Source of the DNA: Agrypnia vestita
Taxonomy: Eukaryota; Arthropoda; Insecta; Trichoptera; Phryganeidae
DNA length: 64,000 nucleotides
Direction of reading: 5' to 3'
NCBI GenBank assembly: GCA_016648135.1
Contig: JADDOH010001505.1
Location: 1-64,000, forward strand
In this document: positions 48,101 through 56,969 of the stretch, one piece after another
Numbering within the stretch: position 1 is the stretch's first letter
Layout: each line of letters begins with the position of its first letter
The notes under the pieces: model-generated
The model's database searches: none
Told to the model about the DNA's origin: nothing
Seen by the model: only the letters and a program-made list of their open reading frames with translations
Position numbers and translations under genes: made by a program

Positions 48101-51013
48101 TTGTAAAATTGTGAGACTCATTAATAAAGAATGTGTAAAAATATTCATTAAATATTTATTTATTCGATGACAATTTAGAGTACTTTAATGCAATGGACTA
48201 GATAGACAAACCTTTCGTTTCTTATCCTTTTTCCGCTTAATCTTGCTGGTCTTGTCCACCTCCTGCCTTGAGTTCATGAACTCATCCATGAAACCTCTGA
48301 AGGCATTCACGCACATGGTCACGGGGAACGTGTCAGCTTGTCCGCCTTCTTTGCAAACAGTCTCCATCACGTGATGGAAGTTGGCTATTAAGTCCTTGTA
48401 TTTCAAGGCTGATCCCTGTTTGTTCACTATGCTATATGTGGCAACCAAATTGTCCTTGAATTCTTTTAACGCATGCTTAAATAATCTGTCCACCTAGAAA
48501 ATAAATAAATTTTAACAATACATACATACAAAACTGATAATGGAACTACGCATCGGTCTCTAATTTTCTTAAAAGTGATGCACATCACAAAGTGTACCTT
48601 AAAAAATATCTCTTCACATTTTAGGATTGTTTGCAAATGTCATTTCATCATTTTTCTTCTTATTTTTAGAGTATTTAGGTTTTTAGGCTTAGGTTTCGAT
48701 TTGAGTATTATATTACGGTTGTTCAATATACATATATAAAATGGATATATAAATATATAAAACAAACCGTATGACTCCCGCAGTGAGAGGACATACTTTC
48801 GATGATGCTGTGATATGACTCCAGCGAAACGTCGAGAATCATATCTCTACAAATGTGTGCGGTTCGTATAAAATATTAATTTTATTTCAATACTTAAATA
48901 AAGTTTTGAGATGACTATTTATTTTTAATACTGGTCATGATGATAACACGTGTGGCATATAAATGCAAAAGCGCCGTTATCCGCGTGGGATCCATATGGA
49001 TAGTAGCACTTTTGCATCTACGTGTTACACATGTTATAAACGTTGAAGAAGGTTTATTAATAAAGACACAAATGTTTTATAATAAAAAAGTCATATATTT
49101 TAGGTAGGTGTAATATAAAACAAACCTCTGATTGTTTCCTATCTTCCATTTTGTATATTTTCCTCGTGATGAAGTCCTGCATGGCCTGCAGTTCTGTGGC
49201 ATCCGAGATGATTTTGTCCGTTCTGTCTGTGAACTCGGATGTTCCGGTCAGGCTGAATTTCGATTGGACGGCATTCTTGGCGGGTGCATCCTGATTGGTT
49301 CCCCTTAGTGTCTTTCTGTGCTTGCCCCTTCCCCCTCCGCTAGCTCCGGCGATAGTGCCGCCGTTACATGGCATGGTAAAGACACCTTTATTTTGTATAC
49401 ATTTCGTATGGTAGAGTTGTTTGCAGTCCAAGCACTTTTGTCCTTGCGTGACAAATGCGTCCATCGCATCGTGGCAATATACGCATTTGTCATCTTTGGA
49501 GAAACGAGTCCACTTTCTAAACCTGTATAAAATATTTGTTTTATAATTAAAGTTCAGTTTCTGCGGCATGTCTAAATTTTTATTTATTTACGCTTCAACA
49601 GGCCAAGAGGCCCAATTACAGAAGCGAAAAACAACACAAAACACCAAGGCTTGAGTAAATCACATGGATTAACTGTGACCTCACCGGGAATCGAACCCAG
49701 AACCCTCGGTGTGAGAGGCCAGTGTCATACCCATTGGGGTAAGAGGGCCGCAATTTTAACAAGAACAGAAAAATGAATTCATAACCAAAATGATGTTAAG
49801 ATCACACATTTATAAGACAGAAACAAACCTAAAATAAAATCTCAGTGTTTTAAAACAAACTGTTATTGCATACCATACTATCTGACCTATTTCGAAAATA
49901 ACAATATTGTCATTTAGTGATAGTTACCCCAACATTGAAAAATAGAGAAATGTCAAGATATCTGTAAATATTAATATTACATTGTGACGGAAATATTGGC
50001 TTTAATGTTTCTAGGCTTTCTGGCTGACTTTTCAGATCCCCTATTGCAGGGTCCATCATCAAAGCTGATGTGTTGTGACAACACATTAGCCCTGATGATG
50101 GACCCTGCAACGGGATCCCAAACGTCGGCCAGAAAGGTCGTAGAAACACAGCAGGATATCCCAGAAAACTCAAACCAGAATATTAGTACTTATTTTATAT
50201 AACATTCATAAAAAATATATAATTTAAACAAAACTCCAGATGGCAATGACTGGTTTTCGCGATGATTGTCGCTTTGGTTTTCTTTAAGAACACCCAGACA
50301 TCACGGAGGTCTGACATTACAATCCATGTATGTGTAACAAAATATTGATGTACCTACTTTAATTTATAATGATATTACTGCAAAACTGTTAATCAGGTAT
50401 TGAAAAGTGGTAATGCGCCATTGTGTATGTAGATATAAAAACACAGGAATAAATTTGTACTTCCTGTGGGTTTTTGATGGTATTTATGAATCCATTATAT
50501 TTCACATTCTCCTCACTCAGTCACACTAATTAGACCATACAGATCCACAATTACTTTCCAAAGTTCCCATCTAAAATTTCAAAAGTTGTAAAAATAAATG
50601 AAGTATACGGACATAAATAAATATGTCCCATCTACTTTGTAGAGTCGGGGTTGTAATCACTGAATAAGGCGGACCATCGTAAATCAATGTCTTTTCTATT
50701 TTTGAGTGTTGGGTTAACAATCACCAAAATAACAATATTGTTATTTTCACAATAGGTCGGTGTTATTGCCTGCCATACTATATAAACGCCAATCACACAA
50801 TTTTACCTGTGACCAGCAATCTTGAACACCCCATTGGCTGTGGAGCCGATGAAGTCCATGTGTGGGGGAGGAGGGCGAGGGGGGGCGGGGGTGACAGGAG
50901 CGGGTGGAGGGGCGGCGGCTGGGTCAGAATTACGCCTCCGGAGCTCTCCACCAGGAACAGAGACAGTGGTGGCTCTAGATCGCTTAGCATTTGATACTTG
51001 TTCTGACGCAGCT
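35730..51013 (-). CDS. MYO9: Myosin-IX tail: two C1 zinc fingers and a RhoGAP domain (eight exons)
   Basis: Segments 51013-50807, 49522-49126, 48493-48212, 46267-46106, 43677-43480, 42732-42550, 41956-41699 and 36134-35730 join into one frame of about 697 codons to a TGA stop. The last six junctions are all phase 0. In order: a Ser/Pro-rich linker, C1 finger 1 (CVYC, CLDC, H-x2-C), a Lys/Glu-rich segment, C1 finger 2 (H-x12-CEIC-x13-CQTC-x4-H-x2-C), then RhoGAP. The RhoGAP has the arginine-finger loop GIYRKSG, MPEPLLTFDCYDDF and NRMSASALAIVFAPCILR. The C-terminus is acidic and Ser-rich (SSDDPIMV). In class IX myosins this tail inactivates Rho at actin, and the C1-C1-RhoGAP order is diagnostic. 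The motor and IQ motifs lie upstream, beyond 51013, and were not found. Confidence 0.88.
36205..36562. repeat. Repeat with AAGGTGAGTTGGGGTAAGTG end (empty-site copy)
   Basis: Related in reverse orientation to 39484-39524 plus 40846-41000 (shared CAGCGACCGCC, ATCAAACCT and GGTGAGTTGGGGT). It has one GTTGGGGT (36545-36552), the octamer duplicated around the hAT element at 39525. Confidence 0.6.
36837..38321. mobile_element. Foldback element with about 270-bp inverted arms, split by piggyBac-like copy B
   Basis: The left arm (36837-37113) and right arm (37241-37475 plus 38291-38321) are reverse complements: GGCCCGATTCTGAAAATAAC at one end and GTTATTTTCAGAATACGG at the other. The spacer repeats GGATCTTTAAGATC. 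Without the inserted element it is about 675 bp. Partial copies lie at 2304-2665 and 6195-6243. No coding. Confidence 0.75.
37476..38290 (-). mobile_element. piggyBac-like non-autonomous element, copy B
   Basis: 37480-38286 (807 bp) with TTAA on both sides. It is nearly the exact reverse complement of copy A through the whole length. Inserted into the foldback element at GATCTTAAAGATCC; the uninterrupted motif is at 36864-36880 and 2331-2345. Confidence 0.78.
38439..39070. mobile_element. PIF/Harbinger-type MITE, copy 5 (626 bp)
   Basis: 38442-39067 begins GGCCCGGTTGCGCCATCTAA and ends TGGCGCAACCGAGCC, with TTA on each side. The interior has repeated AAAGTTACTYGAGTAA motifs. No transposase seen. 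Confidence 0.75.
39517..40853 (-). mobile_element. hAT element with perfect 8-bp target duplication and a TTF-finger remnant
   Basis: 39525-40845 (1,321 bp) starts CAGTGGCGGCTGGTG and ends GTACAGCCGCCACTG. ACCCCAAC precedes (39517-39524) and follows (40846-40853). The minus strand encodes a TTF-type zinc-finger piece at 40085-40330. The catalytic domain is missing. Confidence 0.85.
40085..40330 (-). pseudogene. hAT transposase TTF-type zinc-finger fragment
   Basis: DIKLAGPPRPFLN, then RSFKSDMYNRKKWLCGCEQR and LNAFFCFPCI. The WLCGCE...FFCFPC pattern is the TTF-type finger found at the N-terminus of one group of hAT transposases. Stops before the DDE region. Confidence 0.75.
41699..41956 (-). 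CDS. MYO9: Myosin-IX exon: RhoGAP C-terminal half
   Basis: 86 codons, phase 0. LMFHLSRVAAHEQANRMSAS then ALAIVFAPCILR contains the conserved Asn of the RhoGAP active site. Donor AAAACG followed by GTAAGG. Confidence 0.92.
42161..42421. mobile_element. MITE with TACAGAGTGT ends, copy 2 (inverted relative to copy 1)
   Basis: TACAGAGTGTCTCAGAGCTA at the left and GAGGCACTCTGTGTA at the right. The interior GGTTGCTTGAACATTTTCGA is the reverse complement of copy 1. Confidence 0.65.
42550..42732 (-). CDS. MYO9: Myosin-IX exon: RhoGAP middle
   Basis: 61 codons, phase 0. VKELRTLLDANPDETANQLE, then HVLTSVLKCFFREMPEPLLT and FDCYDDF, the conserved RhoGAP core. Confidence 0.92.
42831..43300 (-). other. 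Possible LTR-derived fragment with promoter-like block
   Basis: Starts TGTCACGGGATCATGG on the plus strand; minus-strand GGTATAAATATGGGGGCACC (near 43205) looks like a TATA region. The opposite LTR end and target duplication were not found, so this is tentative. Confidence 0.25.
43480..43677 (-). CDS. MYO9: Myosin-IX exon: end of C1 finger 2 and start of RhoGAP
   Basis: 66 codons. VTTHCRKDN supplies the final Cys of the finger. After a Gly run (VVGGGGGHVFGIPL) the RhoGAP fold begins, ending with the arginine-finger loop EGIYRKSGVSSR. Confidence 0.9.
44307..45095 (+). mobile_element. PIF/Harbinger non-autonomous element with TTA duplication
   Basis: 44310-45092 (783 bp) starts AGCCATGTATTCACTAGGGG and ends with its reverse complement. 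TTA stands at 44307-44309 and 45093-45095. Inside is a fragment like the N-terminus of Harbinger transposase. The empty target is present at 7681-7710 inside repeat R7. Confidence 0.82.
44470..44840 (+). pseudogene. Harbinger transposase N-terminal fragment
   Basis: EMSPYEVMITAAYLFMLMSL then SKRKRRMRNYLLQRERR and LDEFENNF resemble the MSxDExxxxAA ... KRRxWVxxxLxxR start of Harbinger nucleases. The EMSPDEVMMTAA segment is present twice (about 44472 and 44658), separated by the right end of a pogo/Tigger-like sequence (GGTTTTACTGTA at 44585-44596). Catalytic residues are absent. Confidence 0.5.
45140..45500 (-). repeat. Repeat family R7, second copy
   Basis: Reverse complement matches 7250-7640: shared ATGTATTTGGTTC, AACCCAGAAGATATTT and AAATATCCTAAA. 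It is the host sequence of the Harbinger-like element at 44310-45092. Confidence 0.65.
46106..46267 (-). CDS. MYO9: Myosin-IX exon: C1 finger 2
   Basis: 54 codons, phase 0. Contains H-TFVLSMINIPTE-CEIC, CQTCKLAAHKKC: a complete canonical C1 ligand set except the last Cys, which lies in or after the next exon (THC). Confidence 0.9.
46525..48043. mobile_element. pogo/Tigger-like remnant, copy 2, split by piggyBac-like copy C
   Basis: 46527 begins CAGTAGAACTTTATTAATTC after TA. The right side shows two ends, CGGGGTTTTACTATA at 47835-47849 and CGGGGTTTTACTGTA at 48029-48043. Either a partial second copy or an internal duplication follows the first end. No transposase frame. Confidence 0.6.
47009..47834 (-). 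mobile_element. piggyBac-like non-autonomous element, copy C
   Basis: 47013-47830 (818 bp), TTAA on both sides. Same orientation as copy B and clearly homologous along its length, but more diverged at the ends (CCTGTCTAGGGCCC; CCTGGCCCGGGGCTCA). Inserted in the GAATTAACGGGGTTTT end of a pogo-like element. Confidence 0.75.
48212..48493 (-). CDS. MYO9: Myosin-IX exon: inter-C1 segment
   Basis: 94 codons with phase 0 at both ends. Starts VDRLFKHALKEFKDNLVATY and ends in a basic run KIKRKKDKKRK. Predicted mostly helical by composition. Confidence 0.85.
48790..48845 (+). ncRNA. Hammerhead-like motif, incomplete core
   Basis: GATGA (48801-48805), stem II GCTG/CAGC with an 11-base loop, GAAACGTCGAGAATC (48826-48840). 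The last 15 bases equal those of the 19473-19525 motif. The first core bases read TC instead of CT, so the motif is probably inactive. Confidence 0.4.
49126..49522 (-). CDS. MYO9: Myosin-IX exon: C1 finger 1
   Basis: Acceptor TATACAG, donor AGAG followed by GTTTGT. It encodes FRKWTRFSKDDKCVYC through CLDCKQLYHTKC, then a Gly- and Lys-rich stretch and QAMQDFITRKIYKMEDRKQS. The Cys/His spacing fits a C1 zinc finger. Confidence 0.88.
49572..49752 (-). repeat. tRNA-derived SINE, full-length-looking copy
   Basis: Minus strand: GCGGCCCTCTTACCCCAATG (head), B-box GGTTCGATTCCCGGTGAGG, body CTCAAGCCTTGGTGTTTTGT, tail TTGGGCCTCTTGGCCTGTTG then AAGCGTAAATAAATAAA. Other copies: 13561-13710, 54650-54735 and the tail at 3912-3955. 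Confidence 0.75.
50014..50147. repeat. Two hammerhead-like modules in inverted orientation
   Basis: Plus-strand module: CTGATGA (50092-50098), stem TGGACCC / GGGATCC, CAAAC (50119-50123), GTC, GGCCAGAAAGG. A worn reverse copy (TTTCTGGCTGACTTTTCAGA ... CATCATCA) precedes it, so the whole forms a hairpin. The base before AAAC is C, not the G needed for catalysis. Confidence 0.5.
50807..51013 (-). CDS. MYO9: Myosin-IX exon: proline-rich linker before C1 finger 1
   Basis: Acceptor TTTTTCAG, donor CACAG followed by GTAAAA. The frame reads SEQVSNAKRSRATTVSVPGG, then a PPPAPVTPAPPRPPPP run and MDFIGSTANGVFKIAGH. The final His is the first zinc ligand of C1 finger 1. The frame is fixed by the phase-2 join to the next exon; other open frames here are shadows. 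Confidence 0.75.
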
Positions 51014-51760
51014 CTGAAAAATTCAAAAGGAAATTCTATTACTGTAAAAAATACAATTTTTAGAAATTTTTCTTTCTTATTGTGTATAAGTATTATGGAT
51101 AATATAAAGCAAAAATTTATTTAATCAAATTGATACACACACATTAAAATGTATAAAGTAAATTTTATACTAAAATATAAACATAGTGAAATTATGATTC
51201 AAAATAAACAAACAAAAAAATAAATTCTCCATATTGAAAAATCAAATTGTAATTTAATTTAATTTCAACTTCACAAAGTGTAATTTAAAATGTAAATTCA
51301 CATTGTAAAATCAACAATATTTAATAACGTACTGAAAGTTTATTAATAATATTGCTAATTTTAATAGTTTTTGTAACTGTAAAATATTTTTAAAAATCGG
51401 TGAAAAAAAAGCAAAATATTCTAATTTTAATATTTAAACATGTTTTTTCATATCTATGGATTTTGGTCCATTAAAATTTTCCAAGTACCTACTCATCTAC
51501 TATATCAATCAAAAATGTTCCACATTCAAAACTGTTGACAGATTCAGCATACTTTTGTTTAAAATAGGCTGAGTGTTACAAATATCTTTTTTAAATAATT
51601 ATTCTTTGTTTTAAAATTTTTATAGGAATTATGTAGAATAATTACAAGATGGGTATTTTTAACCAGAACCCTCAATAAATATTTCCATTTTATAATTAGT
51701 TCGAAGAATTTCAGAAAGACAATAAAGCATAAGAATCGTGTCTTCACTATTACATATATC

Positions 51761-52680
51761 TTACTTACTTACTTACCATCACGCCGTTTCCCCGAGGGGG
51801 TAGGCAGAGAGGATTGAGCGCCATACTCTTCTGTCCTGACATACAACTTTCGCTTCGTCTACATTCATACATCTTCGCATGCAAGCTCGACGGTTGTTCA
51901 GACTTCTAACAGGACCATCTTCCAGTATCTGGTTAATCTGGTCATGCCACGTCTTCCGTGGTCGCCCTCTTTTTCTGGCGCCGTCAACACTTGCATCATA
52001 TATCTTTCTTACCATTCTTTCCTCATTCATTCGCTCAACATGCCCAAACCACCTGAGCGACCCTATGTTTATTCTCTGTATTATGCTACGATCAGCTTTA
52101 CATTCATTCCTAATATCTTCATTCTTTACTCTATCATACATGGATTTACCACACATACGTCTAAGGGACCTCATCTCCACTGCATTCAATCTACTTTCGT
52201 TCCTCTTCTGCCAGCTCCAGGCTTCACTTCCATACATTAGTGTCGGTACCAGAACTCCATTATGTACCGCCAGTTTTGCCTCGGTAGACATATTTCTATT
52301 AGAAATTATTGCATTCAAAGCACCGTTCACCCTATTCCCGGCAGTCACTCTCCTCTCTATATCTTTCTCAACATTCCCTCTTCTATCGAACATACTTACC
52401 AAGTACACAAACTCATCTACTTGTTCCAAACATTCATTGCCTACTAGTATTTCACACGTTGTCTTACTTTCCTCCTTCTCGAATACCATTACTTTTGACT
52501 TCTTTACATTCATAATAAGGTCACTTTCCTTGCAGACATCATACATCCTGCTAACTAGACTTTGTAGGTCTTGTTCGCTATTTGCCATTAATACCGCATC
52601 ATCCGCGTACAGTAAACAGCATACAATCAAATCACTCATTTTCGCTCCTATATTCTGCCACTTACTAGTTCACGAACAAT
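51761..52680 (-). mobile_element. 5'-truncated RTE-like non-LTR retrotransposon
   Basis: The ORF at 52639-51779 is followed on the minus strand by a TAAGTAAGTAAG tail (51761-51776). This is the short tandem 3' end typical of RTE-type elements. Truncated at the 5' side near 52680. It lies upstream of the visible myosin-IX exons, same strand. Confidence 0.8.
51779..52639 (-). CDS. RTE-like reverse transcriptase, C-terminal 286 residues
   Basis: The catalytic box LLYADDAVLMA is intact near residue 11. MNVKKSKVMVF, TLMYGSEAWSWQKRNESRLN, LRRMCGKSMYDRVKNEDI, LRWFGHVERM and RKRGRPRKTWHDQI follow in the usual order of RTE-like thumb and C-terminal regions. The endonuclease and most of the fingers/palm are absent, so it is not autonomous. 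An uninterrupted frame of this length suggests a fairly recent insertion. The large antisense frames over it are shadows. Confidence 0.85.
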   Translation of the reverse strand: MSDLIVCCLLYADDAVLMANSEQDLQSLVSRMYDVCKESDLIMNVKKSKVMVFEKEESKTTCEILVGNECLEQVDEFVYLVSMFDRRGNVEKDIERRVTAGNRVNGALNAIISNRNMSTEAKLAVHNGVLVPTLMYGSEAWSWQKRNESRLNAVEMRSLRRMCGKSMYDRVKNEDIRNECKADRSIIQRINIGSLRWFGHVERMNEERMVRKIYDASVDGARKRGRPRKTWHDQINQILEDGPVRSLNNRRACMRRCMNVDEAKVVCQDRRVWRSILSAYPLGETA

Positions 52681-53080
52681 GATGGAATATTTGAATCATG
52701 GCGCGGGGATAGCGCGGAGCCACGCCGCCTGCTTCTGGCATCTGATTGGTTGACTCGCTATCTGTTACTGCTAGAATACGCTGAAGGCCCCAATCACCAT
52801 ACATATAACAACTATAATAAATACAAATTAAAATTATTGGTATCAAAGTAAGATTTTAAGTTAGCTCATTCATCATCCATCCATTGTAGTTCATGAATTG
52901 GCAATGACAATGGTCTTTTCACTTGTCCGAAAATTAAAAATTTTAGAGAATATATCGTTATACCTTATACATGTTTGTGTACAGTAGTACGAAAATTAAT
53001 TGGGACAGGATTTTTTCCAAAATGTGAGTGATCGGGTAGATTGATGGGTAGATTCATTGACGTATTATTATATAGAAACG

Positions 53081-53401
53081 TTATTCCCATACTAGCCGAC
53101 ATTCACATGTAGCAAATATTGCATTGAAAGAGACGACAAACCACGGCACACTTATTTCATAGACGCTCTGCATGTAGACAGAAAAATCTGGTAATTTGAC
53201 ATACTCAGTCTTGCAATAGTGTACAATACTCTGTTCCTTTTTCCGCGTAGCGTCGTGCCCGATCACAAAGAAGGTCCGTTCGACAACGAATGCAAGGAAG
53301 AGAATTACCTTACTTTTGAGTTGCCAAGATGTCTCGTTTGTAACGTATCTGTAGTTTATTATATCATCGGGCAGATTGACGTTTTTCCAAGATCCAAGCA
53401 A
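53081..53401 (-). CDS. Lone exon resembling an insect gustatory receptor
   Basis: Acceptor TTTTGTTTAG at 53402. The open frame reads LLGSWKNVNLPDDI, then WQLKSKVILFLAFVVERTFF, then YEISVPWFVVSFNAIFATCE. The pattern is a W at the cytoplasmic loop, a basic-start hydrophobic segment with V-E-R (V-E-H in most relatives), and a second hydrophobic segment ending in W. It matches the middle of 7-transmembrane insect gustatory receptors as I know them. A donor could be CTA followed by GTATGG; otherwise TAA ends it. No partner exons were found, so it may be a stray or dead gene piece nested upstream of myosin-IX. Confidence 0.4.
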   Translation of the reverse strand: MLGSWKNVNLPDDIINYRYVTNETSWQLKSKVILFLAFVVERTFFVIGHDATRKKEQSIVHYCKTEYVKLPDFSVYMQSVYEISVPWFVVSFNAIFATCECRLVWE

Positions 53402-53429
53402 CTAAACAAAATGTGGATAGAATGGTGAA

Positions 53430-55870
53430 ATTAAAAAAAAATATATATTTAAACCGGTGAAAATTAATGTGTATGCCGTTGAGTGTAAATGCCCATATGT
53501 ATGTAACAATATTTTTAGAAATTTAAATAAAATTAGCAGATTGAGGTATAAAATGCAATTTATTGCGTGTTGCGCATACATATTACATAACTAGTGAAGA
53601 AAAATATTGTAGGCAAAATATTTTAAACATGACGGAGCAAAAAACGAGAGAAATAGTGCAGAGATAATAATATTGAACACAAAGAAATGTAACGAATAAG
53701 GAGAGAGGGAATTATTTTTAGTACATATCGTGGAAAAGAACACTGTTCAAGAAAGGTGCAACGTGTAATAAAATCTGGTGGTTTCATGCATCCGGTGTAA
53801 TATTATATTTGAAATGTGCTTAACATAATAATGTATTTCGGAACTTCTATTTCTATTAAATCAACCGACATGACGCCCGCGATCGTAAATAAACGGGGTG
53901 AAGACTGCTAATAGCATGTCTTCTTGTTTTATTTATTTATATTATCAATGTTATTCCATTCGCCTCAATCATGCCTATACATAATAAAGACTTTCTTTTC
54001 TGTACCTGGTATGCAGATATCACCCTCAATCAAACACAAAGATATACAATTTTACTAATAAAATTGTTGTCTTTTGAAGATGTCTTGACATATTTTACTG
54101 CTTCTGAATAATTATCTGTTATTCAAAATACTTTGATCCAATACGAAAAAATAAATTTCATTTTAGTCAAATTCTTATTTAACTGCAGCCCAAATCCAAA
54201 ATGTCAGTATTAATGTATTTTGGCGGGTTATGTGTGAAGTGTTTGGAGGGAATTCCCACCCGTCCAGAAGTATCCCCTCGTGTCGGCATTTGGCGTGTAT
54301 TGTAGGAATATTGCATAATGTATGTAGTATGTGTACCTCTGTGTACCTTCGTGCCTCTGCTGAAAGGAGTGGATATAGGGCGCAAATGATACCCACGGTA
54401 AACTGTTATACTTTATCGCAAAAATTTACAGATGGTGTTGCGTACAAGAATATCACTTATATTTGTGGTCGGTATCTGTGACGACACATGAGTGTAGATT
54501 TGCAGCGGCTCTTGACCGCAACACTATTAAATTTCTAATATTATTATTTATGTGCTTTTTAAAATTAAATTAAATAAAAAAAAGTAACATTTAAAAATTT
54601 AAAGGACACATATAAGTTACATTTTAGCATGGGCATATGCCATGTAATTTTTTTAACGCTTCAACAGGCCATGAGGACCGATTTCTGTAGCGAAAAATTT
54701 CACCAAAAGTGTTTAGTAAATCACACAGATTGGTGTATATGCAGATATAGCACAAATTTAAGATAAGTCATAATAATTTTACAGTTCTGATTTCTAATAA
54801 TAACAGCTGTCGCATTATTTTCACTTCCTGGATAAAACGAGACAAGCAATTTAACAATGTAATTATAATTATTTTTTTATCTCACGTGTTTTTATCTAAT
54901 TAATAATCCTTAATGGAAATTGTATCAAATTTATTTAAACTTGATTCGAACTGTGAAACCGTTCGTGACAAGGGTTAATCCTGATGATTAAGGGTTAATA
55001 ATAATGAGCACGTGGTAGTTTAATCTGCTTCTATGGCGAGAATTGCGCTCTGGTACTCTTCACTTAGAGCGAAGAGTAGCGAGAATTCAGTGGAGTCTCG
55101 GGCTTCGCTTGGTGTGTCCATCATGTTGGAGAGCGACCTCTTGACCTCCGACCTCGCACAACCTTAGTGATCCCCAATTTCTCCAGTTGTCCCTCCCTTC
55201 CAGCAACGTACCTCCAGTATTCTGGTTTCCTATATCCTGGTCTTAAGGGAATGTAAAATTCAGTATTTGTGTTCTCATAATATATATATATATATTGTTA
55301 AAAATATATGCTGGTCTTTACAAGAAGTTAAAAAGTTTAAAATGTTGATTTTAAGGCGTATTCTAGTGTATATGATAAATAATTCGGAAGAATATCAATA
55401 TATACATTAAAAAAATATTGCTTTATATTCTATTTTAAAAATATTGAAAATCTATGTAGGCTATTTAATGAGAAGGACAACTGATGTCTTAGAACAATGT
55501 CTATTCAAATAAATGAAAGGTTTCAGATTTAGAACAAATTTACAACATTCAAAAATTTGATACAGTGGGGATATTTGATATTGTGGGGATGTTCACCAAT
55601 ACCAATGGGGGTTGGTGAACATTGCATTGGGTAGAGTGATCACATAATCCAGCTCCTACAGGTCGTAAGCCCCGGGCCATCCTATAAAAATACTGCCATG
55701 CAGGTTTAAGAAGATAATTGTTTTTTTGAATATGCTACTTAAATAAACATAACATAATATAGAAGTTAAAATAAAAAAAAATCGGCAAATTTGCACGTTG
55801 CGTTGGTTGAATTTTTAAAATTTTTATCTACGATCGACAAAAGTAGCTTTTGCGGTAATGTATATCACTG
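53430..55870. other. AT-rich stretch with TE scraps
   Basis: Contains a SINE fragment (54650-54735), an unassigned GC-richer block 54230-54480 with frames on both strands, a TA microsatellite at 55279-55297 and a hairpin GTTCACCAA/TTGGTGAAC at about 55590-55620. No host exon was recognised. Confidence 0.4.
54650..54735 (-). repeat. tRNA-SINE 3' fragment
   Basis: AACGCTTCAACAGGCCATGA then TTTCTGTAGCG and AGTAAATCACACAGATT match the tail and body of the SINE at 49572-49752. Confidence 0.6.
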
Positions 55871-55879
55871 AGTAACCAG

Positions 55880-56105
55880 AGGCGTGCAGTAGGTGCTTTT
55901 AAATAAGCTGGACCTAACTAAAAAATTTAAATTATAAATTGAAAAAATGTATCTCGTAATATTTAACTCACAATTATAATATTTATTTAAGATTTTATTA
56001 ATCATAATATTTCTTCCACGAAAATGTTTGAATGCGCTTTATTTTCTAATATATATGTTTATTTTCAACTTATGCTTCTATGTACTGACTGCACGCACCT
56101 GTTAT
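55880..56105. mobile_element. Diverged MITE, GGCGTGCAGT family
   Basis: CCAGAGGCGTGCAGTAGGTG at the left and GACTGCACGCACCTG at the right, with ATCTCGTAATATT inside as in 14499-14725. Confidence 0.5.
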
Positions 56106-56969
56106 TGATTCGTAAGTTACTAAAAGTGAAATTACACGACATGAAATTACAATTTATGAAAATTTACAAAAATTACATTTTATTTTTACTAACTTAACTT
56201 AAACTAATCAGCTATGTACAGATCTGCTGTACAAATGGCTATGTACCTGAACATGGCTATTGCGTACGTATGGTAGTAACACTAATTTGTTTCCGATTGG
56301 TTTATTAAGTCTGGTTGCTACACTTGTGACATCTAGCGACTGAGAGGTTAGGAGTGTCAGGAGACAAATCCAGTTTATATTAATAAGCCCAGTTGCATGT
56401 CTTATTTAAAAATAGTAAGGTAATCGATATGATGTATATTCTAATAAGGTAAACACGAACACATTAATATATTAATGAAAAACTTTGTCTCGTACTCGAT
56501 TAAGGTTTTTTGTTGAAACTTTTCCGTGATTTTCGACGGATTATATCTAAAATTGAGAAATAATATATCTAGGATGGTAGAAAAAATTATGATCAATCTA
56601 AGATGCCGGGATGTGAATGAAGTCATTCAGAAGTTTCCAGACCATAAGAGGTATGAAAAGTTTCCTTTTTAAAACAAAACTAAACAGTCCCAAGCGCATA
56701 GTACTCAAACCCAAACTCCTCTGGAACCAAAACTGTAATATTTTTTTATGAAAGAAGTAGCGAGGAAAGTTTTTCTGACTCGCCAGGGATGTTTCACGGT
56801 ATGAATGCCATTTTGCTCTCGCAATAAGTAAAAGAGCGTGCATGGATTTATGTATTTATTGCTAATACACGTCATAAATAAATACACGATTAAATAAGTA
56901 CCTCGTGAGAAATTTATAATGAGAAATTTCATCAATGAAAAATTATCACCCAGTTGGCTAAATGCAATT

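Noticed and set aside
50822..51124. Gly-rich plus-strand frames over 50.8-51.1 kb
   Set aside because: Antisense of the proline-rich myosin-IX exon; GC-rich composition keeps several frames open.
51879..52682. 267-codon plus-strand frame
   Set aside because: Exactly antisense to the RTE-like reverse transcriptase, which has clear motifs; the plus frame is Ser/Leu-rich shadow.
54175..54481. Frames on both strands around 54.2-54.5 kb
   Set aside because: Mutually antisense, no motif, no splice support; probably an unclassified TE piece.
56598..56935. Two overlapping minus-strand frames
   Set aside because: Hydrophobic, unrelated to known domains as far as I can read, and no splice sites connecting them to neighbours.
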